The notes below the pieces were generated by a model. The model was not told the origin of the DNA and searched no databases. It saw only the letters and a program-made list of their open reading frames with translations. Shown in pieces: positions 8,030 through 15,378 of a stretch of 40,534 nt of DNA (its first letter is position 1; the number at the start of each line of letters is the position of its first letter). A program made the translations under genes and the position numbers. Location of the stretch: NCBI GenBank assembly GCA_026399755.1, contig JAPLQI010000084.1:1-40534 (forward strand), written 5' to 3'. Origin of the DNA: Pseudomonadota bacterium. Lineage in GTDB: Bacteria; Pseudomonadota; Gammaproteobacteria; Burkholderiales; Chitinibacteraceae.

Positions 8030-8614
8030 CTAAAAAGGTTTTCTTGGCTTTAGCCCAATATCTTCTGGGTTTGCGACATAAATCAGGTGATCGGTCCACT
8101 TCCCATTTTCAAACCAGTATCTTTTTTTGATCCCTTCTTTTTTCATGCCGATGGCTTTCACTAAGCGAATAGATTTGACGTTATCTAAATTAATCGCGGC
8201 TTCCAGCCGATTTAATTTAAGGTGGGTAAATCCTATCTTTAATCCTGCCCTACCTGCTTCTTGCCCATAACCTAATCCCCAATGGCGGTTATATATCCGA
8301 TAGCCAAAATTTGAAAATTGATGGGTACTTCTGATGAAAATATCAAAATCAAGATGGCCGACCATTGCGCCGGTCTTATTTTCGAAGATGCCATAAATAT
8401 AGCAATCATCTGTTTTTTCCATATGTTTATGGTTTTTTATGATTTTAATAAAACAAGATTTGGTGCATTTTTCAGGGGCCACTGGGCCTTCGTCCCATTT
8501 GCTTTGCATCGGCAAGCCATTTACAAAAGCGTCGAACCAAATAGGATAGTCGCTGGGCTTAATCGGTCTAATAGTAAGCCGTTCGGTTTTTACTTTACGT
8601 CTTTTAAAGGTCAT
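8030..8614 (-). CDS. GNAT-family acetyltransferase, RimJ/RimL type (4 of 5)
   Basis: A 194-residue protein with the RimJ/RimL pattern: TERLTIRPIKPSDYPIWFDA at the N-terminus, GYRIYNRHWGLGYGQEAGRA as the cofactor loop and LNRLEAAINLDNVKSIRLVK followed by IGMKKEG. Such enzymes often acetylate protein N-termini or small amines. Stretches are rich in Lys and Ile, so base use is somewhat more AT-rich than its neighbours. It is preceded on the same strand by a 34-codon ORF ending 15 bases before this ATG, and AAGAGA lies just upstream. Confidence 0.85.
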   Translation of the reverse strand: MTFKRRKVKTERLTIRPIKPSDYPIWFDAFVNGLPMQSKWDEGPVAPEKCTKSCFIKIIKNHKHMEKTDDCYIYGIFENKTGAMVGHLDFDIFIRSTHQFSNFGYRIYNRHWGLGYGQEAGRAGLKIGFTHLKLNRLEAAINLDNVKSIRLVKAIGMKKEGIKKRYWFENGKWTDHLIYVANPEDIGLKPRKPF

Positions 8615-8629
8615 AAATCTCTTGGTCAG

Positions 8630-8734
8630 TTAATCCCTAAGAGGGATGGTATTTGCAATGGGTCGTCGTTTTTTTTGATCTTGGTCTAATTTGTTATTAG
8701 CAAGACGCGCTGTGTTTTGTAGATTAAATTCCAT
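8630..8734 (-). CDS. Small ORF (34 aa), unrecognised, upstream of acetyltransferase gene
   Basis: A 34-codon frame runs from an ATG at 8734 to a TAA at 8630-8632. It is preceded by AAGGAGG, a perfect anti-16S match, with five bases before the ATG, which is a stronger ribosome site than almost any gene nearby. The peptide starts MEFNLQNTARLANN, has a basic centre (KKRRP) and ends TIPLRD. There is no signal peptide or membrane segment. It ends 15 bases before the RimJ-like gene, so it may be a leader peptide, a coupled small protein, or one half of a two-gene unit. I do not recognise the family. Confidence 0.6.
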   Translation of the reverse strand: MEFNLQNTARLANNKLDQDQKKRRPIANTIPLRD

Positions 8735-8850
8735 GGGAACCTCCTTGGGCTTTATTTAAAGTCTGCCTAGATGAGGCATAGGCTGGGTAATACTATTCTG
8801 TTCATTTTTGAAAATACTCAGCAAGCAAAGAGTATCGTTTTATTAAGTTA

Positions 8851-8903
8851 TTTTCTCCGTGAAACTACGTGTTCTCTGTTGCCTACGTGTTTCAAAATTT
8901 GGG
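8851..8903. repeat. Dispersed CTCCGTG-type repeat, copy A
   Basis: The sequence runs TTTTCTCCGTG...CTACGTGTTCTCTG...GTGTTTCAAAATTTGGG. It shares its ends with copies at 17953-18050 and 20348-20385. It sits in the 194-base noncoding stretch between the small ORF and the next acetyltransferase. Confidence 0.55.
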
Positions 8904-8928
8904 TATTGCAATATCTTTAAGTCTAGCC

Positions 8929-9504
8929 TTATGCCGTTCTCGCATATACCCGTGTATTGCGTAGCGTGCCATCGGGATCTATTTTTTCATTTCTCAGTAT
9001 GCCTTCAAGCTCAAATCCGGCTTTTTCCGCCACACGCCAGCTGGGGGTGTTTAAATCATCTGCAAAAATCTCTAAACGCTTGGCATTTAAATGCTCAAAT
9101 GCAAATTGGCTAAGCGCATTGATGGCTTCGGTGATTAGGCCGTGGCCGTGCAAGGAAGTACGGCACCAATAGCCGATTTCAAATTTGGGTACATTCCAAT
9201 CCATTCGCATCAAGCCTGCTGCGCCAATTAGTTGACCGGATTCTTTTAGAAAGATGAGGAAAGGCAAATCGCTGCGGGCAATAAATTGGGCATGGCTGTC
9301 GCGGCAATAGTTTTCTGATGCGGCTACAGATGGCTCAAAGAGGGCCCAGGGTAATGAAGCAGGAAAGCGACGTAATGCATGGATGGATTCATTAATAGCC
9401 GCAAAAACAAGCTCGCCATCTCCTGATTGTGGGCAACGCAACATTAAGCGCTTTGATGAAAAATGATCGGGGAAATCAAACAGGATGGGATTGGTATTCA
9501 TCAT
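8929..9504 (-). CDS. GNAT-family acetyltransferase, RimJ/RimL type (5 of 5)
   Basis: A 191-residue RimJ/RimL-type acetyltransferase. The signs are FSSKRLMLRCPQSGDGELVF, FEIGYWCRTSLHGHGLITEA (cofactor loop) and LNTPSWRVAEKAGFELEGIL, followed by a GTLRNTRVYA end typical of the branch. An in-frame second ATG at 9501 is an equally possible start. It lies nine bases after the glutaredoxin-like gene on the same strand and is probably cotranscribed with it. The acceptor is unknown. Confidence 0.85.
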   Translation of the reverse strand: MMNTNPILFDFPDHFSSKRLMLRCPQSGDGELVFAAINESIHALRRFPASLPWALFEPSVAASENYCRDSHAQFIARSDLPFLIFLKESGQLIGAAGLMRMDWNVPKFEIGYWCRTSLHGHGLITEAINALSQFAFEHLNAKRLEIFADDLNTPSWRVAEKAGFELEGILRNEKIDPDGTLRNTRVYARTA

Positions 9505-9513
9505 TTTGGCCTA

Positions 9514-9876
9514 CTAGCTCATTAATTTTTGCAAAAATTCATCAGAATCAAAGCCGTCTTTCATTTGCTGGCCACGCACAATCAGAAAAGGCGTACCGAT
9601 TGCACCATAGGCATTAAATTCTTGTTGGCAACGCTGATCGATGCTCATATTGCATTCGGTAAAAGCAAAGCCATTTTGATTGAGCCATGCCTTGGCTTGA
9701 TGGCAATAGCCACATTCGGTAGTGGAATACATAATGATTTCGCCAGGCTGGACTGAGCTTGCCAATTGGCTGATTTGCTCGCTACTTTGTTCGGTGTTGC
9801 TGTGGCTAGGGGAATATTGTTTCCAAGCGAATTGCACTGCACCAGCAATAATGAGCAGGATAATGAGGCGGCCCAT
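9514..9876 (-). CDS. Membrane-anchored glutaredoxin-domain protein
   Basis: A 120-residue protein. Residues 3-17 form an N-terminal hydrophobic anchor, ~18-43 a Ser/Gln-rich linker and ~46-120 a glutaredoxin/thioredoxin-like domain. The active site is TTECGYCHQ with Cys55 and Cys58, and GTPF supplies the usual cis-proline. The start at 9876 is supported by AAGGA seven bases upstream; longer in-frame starts have no ribosome site and place polar sequence before the anchor. The inference is that it faces the periplasm and acts on disulfides there. It is followed by an acetyltransferase gene nine bases downstream. Confidence 0.85.
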   Translation of the reverse strand: MGRLIILLIIAGAVQFAWKQYSPSHSNTEQSSEQISQLASSVQPGEIIMYSTTECGYCHQAKAWLNQNGFAFTECNMSIDQRCQQEFNAYGAIGTPFLIVRGQQMKDGFDSDEFLQKLMS

Positions 9877-9920
9877 AGCGTATTCCTTAGTCTCTTGTGC
9901 TGATAATAAGTTTAAATGGC

Positions 9921-9955
9921 AAAAAAAATGCTTCAAGTTAAGGCTTGAAGCATTT
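9921..9955 (-). terminator. Intrinsic terminator after the Ivy-like gene
   Basis: On the minus strand a perfect 12-bp stem (AAATGCTTCAAG / CTTGAAGCATTT) with a six-base loop runs into a run of T. It separates the lysozyme-inhibitor gene from the glutaredoxin gene. Confidence 0.9.
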
Positions 9956-10003
9956 GGCATATTACGGCCTTTTTTTAACAATTGTAAAATTGTATTACTT
10001 GTT

Positions 10004-10510
10004 TTAATCGATGCTAATAGGCAGCTTAGGATGGCTATCTAGTTTTTTTTGTAATGGGCTATTTGCTGTTTCAAATTCGCTGATGATTTTTTGTTCAAAA
10101 GCACTTGGCTCGCCTAGCCATTTAGGCTGGCCTGTTTCGGGCTTATATTGGGCGACTACCCGTTTTTGCTCAGGTGAATAAAGAACACTGACGGAGTGGG
10201 GGCAATTATGGGGCTGGCACACCGATCCTAGTAAATAGGTTTTTTGCGCCAAGATAATTGGAGTCATCGGTGTGGATGTGCCTTTTCCTAGCCAGCGCGG
10301 GGAGGGAATGCCTGCTGTTTTAAAGGCTTTGTTTAGCTGTTGGCGTAGCTGTTTGTCACCAGCATAGACATCAAAGAAATAGGCGCATTTTGATGATTCC
10401 ACGCAGGCCAGTGCATCTTTGGTGCTGATGTTTTTTGCCTGTGCGCTGAGAGGAATAAATAGTGAGGCGACGAGGATACTGCTGATTGAAATACGGCTAA
10501 TCCATTGCAT
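10004..10510 (-). CDS. ivy: Ivy-family C-type lysozyme inhibitor
   Basis: A 168-residue secreted protein. Residues 1-25 are a signal peptide ending SAQA. The mature part carries the Ivy hallmark loop CQPHNC (98-103), whose histidine plugs the lysozyme active site in characterised Ivy proteins, with two flanking cysteines that form a disulfide there. Ivy proteins act in the periplasm and protect peptidoglycan from C-type lysozyme; some also restrain lytic transglycosylases. The start at 10510 has AAGGA upstream, and a longer in-frame start would add a polar stretch before the signal peptide. A strong terminator follows. The call is by motif and architecture. Confidence 0.87.
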   Translation of the reverse strand: MQWISRISISSILVASLFIPLSAQAKNISTKDALACVESSKCAYFFDVYAGDKQLRQQLNKAFKTAGIPSPRWLGKGTSTPMTPIILAQKTYLLGSVCQPHNCPHSVSVLYSPEQKRVVAQYKPETGQPKWLGEPSAFEQKIISEFETANSPLQKKLDSHPKLPISID

Positions 10511-10563
10511 GTTGGTTCCTTGTTGCGGGCACGGCATTGCTAATGCGGTACCCGCTTGATCAC

Positions 10564-11640
10564 TTAGGGAATAACGGTCACAAATAAATAGACTGCAAAA
10601 ATCACTAAGAGCACTACACCTGGCAAGACGGTTGTTTTACCTGTAGCTAAGGCCAGCATGGTGGTAAAGAGCGAGAGCAGTAGCAAAACAGTGGATTTGA
10701 TATCAATACCCAATGTAAGCGTTAAGCCGCTCACCAAGGCCACAACGGCCACGGCTGGAATGGTGAGGCCAATGCTGGCGAGTGCTGATCCTAATGCGAG
10801 ATTCAAGCTATTTTGTAAGCGGTTGGCTCGAGCAGCACGTAATGCCGCAAGGCCTTCAGGTAGTAGCACAACACCTGCGATAATCACGCCAACTACGGCC
10901 TTAGGTGCGCCCATATTTGCAACTCCTAGCTCGATACTTGGTGCTAATGCTTTGGCTAATAACACCACGGCTGCGAGGCAAATTAGCAATAAAACTGAGC
11001 TGATTGAAGTTTCAAGTAAGGAGGGTGGAGCCGCATGTGTTTCTTCATCGCCTTCGGCATCACTGGGTAAGAAGTAATCACGATGTCTTACCGTTTGTAC
11101 CAGTACAAAAGTGCCATACAGGACAAGGGTGACGACTGAGATGAAAATAAGCTGACTAGAGGTGTAAAAAGGGCCAGCAGCGCTGGTGGTGAAGTTTGGC
11201 AAAATGAGCGTTAAGACCGCAATGGCCGCGAGGGTTGTGAGTGCGGCACTTACGCCGTGCAGGCTAAAAGTTTGTTCTTTAAATTTTAAGCCACCTGCTA
11301 ATAAGCAGATACCGACTATCCCATTCAGAATAATCATTACGGCAGCAAAGACCGTATCGCGAGCCAGCGCCGTGGTTTCAGGTCCACCTGCCATCATTAA
11401 AGAAACAATGAGTGCCACTTCAATAATGGTAATGGCGACAGCTAAAACGAGGGTGCCATAAGGCTCACCGACTCGGTGAGCAACGACTTCAGCGTGGTGA
11501 ACCGCGGCTAAAACACCGCCAAATAGGGCGACGGTTAGTAATGCTAGATAGATCACGCCCAAGCTTTGCCCAGGAGCAAGATAAAGTGCCCAAGCGATGA
11601 TGGGGGCGGCAATTGTCCAGATCGGTAGTGTTACTTTCAT
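10564..11640 (-). CDS. chaA: Calcium:proton antiporter, ChaA type
   Basis: A 358-residue polytopic protein with about ten or eleven hydrophobic segments in two halves, separated by an acidic cytoplasmic loop (SDAEGDEETHAAPPS). It contains the paired cation-exchanger motifs: ITIIEVALI in the first half and VVLLPEGLAALR in the second, each with the membrane-embedded glutamate used for ion exchange. ChaA relatives export Ca2+, Na+ or K+ in exchange for protons, mainly at high pH. ATG 11640 has GGAG six bases before it; an upstream in-frame start at 11712 would add a tail without a ribosome site. Confidence 0.88.
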   Translation of the reverse strand: MKVTLPIWTIAAPIIAWALYLAPGQSLGVIYLALLTVALFGGVLAAVHHAEVVAHRVGEPYGTLVLAVAITIIEVALIVSLMMAGGPETTALARDTVFAAVMIILNGIVGICLLAGGLKFKEQTFSLHGVSAALTTLAAIAVLTLILPNFTTSAAGPFYTSSQLIFISVVTLVLYGTFVLVQTVRHRDYFLPSDAEGDEETHAAPPSLLETSISSVLLLICLAAVVLLAKALAPSIELGVANMGAPKAVVGVIIAGVVLLPEGLAALRAARANRLQNSLNLALGSALASIGLTIPAVAVVALVSGLTLTLGIDIKSTVLLLLSLFTTMLALATGKTTVLPGVVLLVIFAVYLFVTVIP

Positions 11641-12180
11641 CGCAGCTCCAGAGTAAGAGAAATTAACATTGCAGGCTTCCGTAATAAGCGAAATATTCAG
11701 GAATGCATACATTGCTCAGGGTCCCTTATTGGGGAGTGAGCTTGTGTGTGACTAGTATGATATTAAACTTGTTTCAATGTTACAGGTATGGTCAATTATT
11801 GTTGACGATATCACGAACATGAGTAAGGCTTACACAGATGGTTTGCTTATCTGATTGTGCCTGGGCACTGATAGGCAGAGGGGATACGACAGATTTGCTC
11901 ACAAACATTGCTTATTACAATACTAATGAAGGCTGTGTGATGATTGGTGAATGAATGCAATGAGCGGCACGAAGAATCTCTGCTTGGATAAACGCAGGAA
12001 TAAAAAGTTCAATTTTTTTGATATTTTTTGTGGCTAAAGTGGCACGAGTCGCTTGTTCGCGTTAAGTTAGCTTTGCCAATCCTAATCCCAAAAGCCTTTT
12101 CTTGCTTCCAGCCCTTTGTACGTTTTAAGAAACGACTCGGGGCCTTTAGGCAGGATATTTTTTTTGGATCAGTCATGGCA
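11641..12180. other. Gene-poor intergenic stretch
   Basis: About 540 bases between the antiporter start and the terminator of the methyltransferase gene hold no frame I can support. The part next to chaA should carry its promoter on the minus strand, but I see no clear -35/-10 pair. AT-rich tracts lie near 12010-12035. A conserved small RNA cannot be excluded by eye. Confidence 0.5.
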
Positions 12181-12212
12181 AAAAAACGGCGATTAGTGAG
12201 GTCGCCCGTTTA
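12181..12212 (-). terminator. Intrinsic terminator after rquA-like gene
   Basis: On the minus strand a hairpin (AAACGGGCGA / TCGCCGTTT with one bulged base and an eight-base loop) is followed by seven T. It lies 25 bases after the methyltransferase stop codon. Confidence 0.75.
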
Positions 12213-12236
12213 TTTTCTTAAAAATGAAAAATACAC

Positions 12237-12944
12237 TTAAAGCGCTTTGCGAGTGACCGTTACAATTTGATAAACCCCGCCAAATATCGTGCGTTTTTGC
12301 CAATCATATTGATCGGAGTGCTTAGCGTAATGGCTGATTTCATTTTGCCATAGCGCTTCGGCAAAGGGTTCTAATTTGGTATTCACCCATTTTAATATCC
12401 AGCGTATGGGTTGCCAGAGTGCAGGGCGATGGTAATCCACAAAGAGGACTTTTCCCCCTTCCGGCATTTTGCTCAACATATGATCGACAATTTCATGCTT
12501 TTTATCGTCTGGCACTTCATGCAATAAAAAGAAGCTGCAAATCAAATCAAATGACTTATCGCATTGATAAGTAGCGGCATCTGCGCGGATGACTTTTGCC
12601 CAAGGGTAGATGGCTAATTTGGCTTGGCCATGCTCGATTTGTGCGGGAGTGATGTCGGTCAAATGAAAGCAGCCATCTGGCCCGACTCTTTGCGCCACTT
12701 TACGCACTAAATCACCGTAGACATGCGCCACTTGCCAGACTTTCATCCCCGGCTGAATTTCATTTAAATAAGCACGCATTAGGCGCTGATCATTACCAAA
12801 TAGCAGCACTTTAACCACGAGATTGTGGTCCAGCTGATTGACACGCCGTGGGTTGACGTAAGCCCAGTCATACACTTCGGTCATATAGTCAGGAACACCT
12901 TCGTAATAAGGGTTCTCAGGCAGTTTGGGATGATTTTTTGTCAT
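12237..12944 (-). CDS. rquA: Probable rhodoquinone biosynthesis methyltransferase-like protein RquA
   Basis: A 235-residue class I S-adenosylmethionine-dependent methyltransferase fold. The usual GxGxG motif is replaced by WQVAHVYGDL (70-79). The protein also has VYDWAYVNP (24-32), an LLFGN segment, SFFLLHEVPDD and VLFVDYHRP. From memory these features characterise RquA, the enzyme that converts ubiquinone into the amino-quinone rhodoquinone, rather than UbiE or UbiG. Rhodoquinone lets fumarate reductase accept electrons at low oxygen. The gene stands alone with its own terminator and is not near ubi or frd genes. The alternative is another UbiE-like methyltransferase. Confidence 0.72.
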   Translation of the reverse strand: MTKNHPKLPENPYYEGVPDYMTEVYDWAYVNPRRVNQLDHNLVVKVLLFGNDQRLMRAYLNEIQPGMKVWQVAHVYGDLVRKVAQRVGPDGCFHLTDITPAQIEHGQAKLAIYPWAKVIRADAATYQCDKSFDLICSFFLLHEVPDDKKHEIVDHMLSKMPEGGKVLFVDYHRPALWQPIRWILKWVNTKLEPFAEALWQNEISHYAKHSDQYDWQKRTIFGGVYQIVTVTRKAL

Positions 12945-13080
12945 GGCAGGGCTTCCTGAATAATGGATTTAGCTTAAATCTATTCAGCAGGAGGCATTTT
13001 GAGTTGGGCCAAGATTTGCGTACGACATATTCACAAATAGAATGATTTTATAATTGCAGGTCTATTCATTTTGTAGGCAT

Positions 13081-13108
13081 AAAAAAACGGCGCATATAGC
13101 GCCGTTTT
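13081..13108 (-). terminator. Intrinsic terminator after rhlE-like gene
   Basis: On the minus strand AAAACGGCGC-TATAT-GCGCCGTTTT is followed by further T residues, 22 bases after the helicase stop codon. The stem is ten perfect base pairs. Confidence 0.92.
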
Positions 13109-13129
13109 GCATGAAGCGATTAACGCCGC

Positions 13130-14902
13130 TTAGTGATGACGACCGCCAGAGCGCTTGATTGGTGCAAATAGCGCTGCAACAGGGGTGTTTTCATTGCTGC
13201 TCGGTTGTTGATCGCCGCGTGGCTTGCTAGCTGGGCGTGGCGCACTGCTGCGAGCATCGCTGCGTGGTGCGCGATCAGAATAGCTACGATCTTGCGGGGC
13301 ACGGCCTTGGGGCGCACGTGAATCTGTGCGGCCTTCCGGACGAGGTGCGCGACCTTCGCTAGCTGGACGAGGTGTTGCTGTACGTGTTTCGCCACGCGGG
13401 TTGTTATTAAAACGACCTTCTCCCGCTGGACGCGGGGCAGCAGCAGAGCGTGTTTCACCACGGGGATTGCTATTAAAGCTGCCTTCGCTAGCAGGACGAG
13501 CACGCGCTTCGCCACGTGGGTTATTGTTATAACGACCTTCCGTAGCAGGGCGAGCATCGGGGTTGAAGCGAGCGGCTGGGCGAGGTGCGCGTTCTTCATT
13601 GCTGCGCGGCGCACGCTCTTCTTGGCTGCGTGCTGGACGTGGTGCATCACCCGTTGGAGCACGGTCAGTACGATTATGCCCACGCGGAGGACGGCCGCTA
13701 TTTGGGTTGCGCGGATCATGCTTGCGCTGTGCACCATTGCGGCCATTTAAAATCGGCTCGGCTTTGATGCTTGGATCAACGGCAAAACCTTCTACGCTTT
13801 CACGGGTGATATCGCGTTTGATCAGGCGTTCGATATCGTTCAGCAGCTTGTGCTCATCCACACAAACCAGTGAAATCGCTTCGCCTTCTGAACCCGCACG
13901 GCCAGTGCGGCCAATACGGTGTACATAATCTTCGGCGACGTTAGGTAGCTCGAAGTTCACCACGTGTGGCAATTCTTCGATATCAATCCCACGCGCAGCA
14001 ATATCGGTCGCGCACAGCACTTGCAGCGTGCCAGATTTAAACTCGGCTAGTGCACGGGTACGGGCGGCTTGGCTCTTATTGCCGTGAATGGCTAGCGAGT
14101 TAATGCCGTCTTTGCTCAATTGCTCGGCTAAGCGATTTGCACCGTGCTTGGTGCGAGTAAACACCAGCACTTGGAACCAATTTTTTTCTTTGATCAGCTG
14201 GGTAAGCAGCTCACGTTTACGCTCACGATCAACAAAGTAAACCTTTTGCGTAATCATTTCGGCGGTCGCGTTACGGCGAGCCACTTCGATTAGCGCTGGG
14301 TTATCTAAGAGGCCATCAGCCAGTGTCTTGATTTCGTCAGAAAAAGTAGCGGAGAACAATAAGTTCTGACGCTTAGCAGGCAGTAGAGCCAGCACTTTTT
14401 TGATGTCGCGAATAAAGCCCATATCCAGCATGCGATCGGCTTCGTCCAGAATCAGCACTTCAACGCCGCTTAAATCAACGGTTTTTTGTGAGATATGGTC
14501 GAGCAAACGGCCCGGTGTGGCTACCAGAATATCCACATGGCCGCGCAGCTGTTTGATTTGCGGATTACTACTGACGCCGCCAAACATCATCATGGATTTT
14601 AGCGGTAAGTATTTACCATAGTCGCGCACGCTTTCTTCAACCTGAGCGGCCAATTCACGCGTCGGGGTCAGAATCAGAGCACGGATTTTTTTGCTAGTAG
14701 CCGGTGTGGTGCTCAGGATATGCAGCAGTGGCAGGGTAAAGCCGGCGGTTTTGCCGGTGCCGGTTTGTGCGCCAGCGAGTAAATCACCACCGGACAGCAC
14801 AGCAGGAATAGCCTGCTGCTGAATAGGGGTTGGTGTGGTGTAGCCAAGTTCAGTAACGGCGCGGACGATATCGTCCGCAAGCCCTAGGGCGGAAAAACTC
14901 AT
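13130..14902 (-). CDS. rhlE: DEAD-box ATP-dependent RNA helicase, RhlE type, with repetitive basic tail
   Basis: A 590-residue helicase. The core (1-~375) has the Q motif (PTPIQQQ, 24-30), Walker A AQTGTGKT (45-52), PTRELA, TPGRL, DEAD (153-156), SAT, and HRIGRTGR (328-335). The ~210-residue C-terminal tail is disordered and rich in Arg, Pro, Asn and Gly. It contains three close 17-residue repeats of the form RPAxEGxxNxNPRGExR (451-467, 469-485, 491-507). Tails of this kind bind RNA non-specifically. RhlE proteins act in ribosome maturation and RNA decay, often at low temperature. A second helicase gene, dbpA, follows upstream on the same strand. The long 5' region suggests regulation by its own leader. 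Confidence 0.92.
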   Translation of the reverse strand: MSFSALGLADDIVRAVTELGYTTPTPIQQQAIPAVLSGGDLLAGAQTGTGKTAGFTLPLLHILSTTPATSKKIRALILTPTRELAAQVEESVRDYGKYLPLKSMMMFGGVSSNPQIKQLRGHVDILVATPGRLLDHISQKTVDLSGVEVLILDEADRMLDMGFIRDIKKVLALLPAKRQNLLFSATFSDEIKTLADGLLDNPALIEVARRNATAEMITQKVYFVDRERKRELLTQLIKEKNWFQVLVFTRTKHGANRLAEQLSKDGINSLAIHGNKSQAARTRALAEFKSGTLQVLCATDIAARGIDIEELPHVVNFELPNVAEDYVHRIGRTGRAGSEGEAISLVCVDEHKLLNDIERLIKRDITRESVEGFAVDPSIKAEPILNGRNGAQRKHDPRNPNSGRPPRGHNRTDRAPTGDAPRPARSQEERAPRSNEERAPRPAARFNPDARPATEGRYNNNPRGEARARPASEGSFNSNPRGETRSAAAPRPAGEGRFNNNPRGETRTATPRPASEGRAPRPEGRTDSRAPQGRAPQDRSYSDRAPRSDARSSAPRPASKPRGDQQPSSNENTPVAALFAPIKRSGGRHH

Positions 14903-15265
14903 TCAAACTCCAGAGGAGAGTATCGGCCTGTCGCCAAGAATGGCGCCAGTCAAAGGCAGATGGGGTAGGTGTTTAGAAACCTTAGCCAAATAGAACATCA
15001 AGATAGATCACTCAGCCGCATTCTGCCAAGACTGGCTAGGGAATGAGCTTTAACAGTTTGAGGATAATGTGCTTGATGGCGTACTTGGATGGTGTAGCGC
15101 GGAGACTGGGTAACGCACTCACCGGCGGCATTATACCTGTGTACTTGCCGCGCCGTGCAAGGCAATCGCCAATTAGTTCGCAATACCGCCGTTAGTCGGT
15201 GGGGATGAGGCTATTTTGATGCCTAATAGGTATCAAGTAATTTATGACAGGTTGGGGGAAAATCA
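14903..15265 (-). other. Upstream region of rhlE-like gene (possible long leader)
   Basis: About 360 bases before the helicase ATG contain no supported frame. RhlE/DeaD-type genes often have long regulatory leaders, so part of this may be a 5' untranslated region. No promoter or folded element was convincing by eye. Confidence 0.35.
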
Positions 15266-15336
15266 CGTAGGGCGGGTGAAACCCGCCGTTTATTCGCTTT
15301 TGAGGCATCAATCTGGCGGGTTTCACCAGCCCTACG
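15266..15336. repeat. Long near-perfect palindrome (22-base arms)
   Basis: Left arm 15266-15287 begins CGTAGGGCGGGTG and ends AACCCGCC. Right arm 15315-15336 is its reverse complement with a single mismatch. The spacer is 27 bases. Repeats with a GTAGGGCGGGTGAAACCCGCC-like core occur between genes in many proteobacteria. It lies between dbpA and rhlE, which point the same way, and could act as a transcription stop or mRNA end structure for dbpA. Confidence 0.8.
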
Positions 15337-15378
15337 ATAGGTTTAGCTGGGGCAATGCCCCAGCTCTGACTACATTAA

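Noticed and set aside
12175-12240. 21-codon frame starting ATGGCAAAAAAACGG
   Set aside because: It coincides with the terminator hairpin of the rquA-like gene and has only a weak ribosome site.
13120-13746. 208-codon low-complexity frame overlapping the RhlE tail on the same strand
   Set aside because: It is a shifted reading of the repetitive, GC-rich helicase tail, with no ribosome site and composition unlike any protein family.
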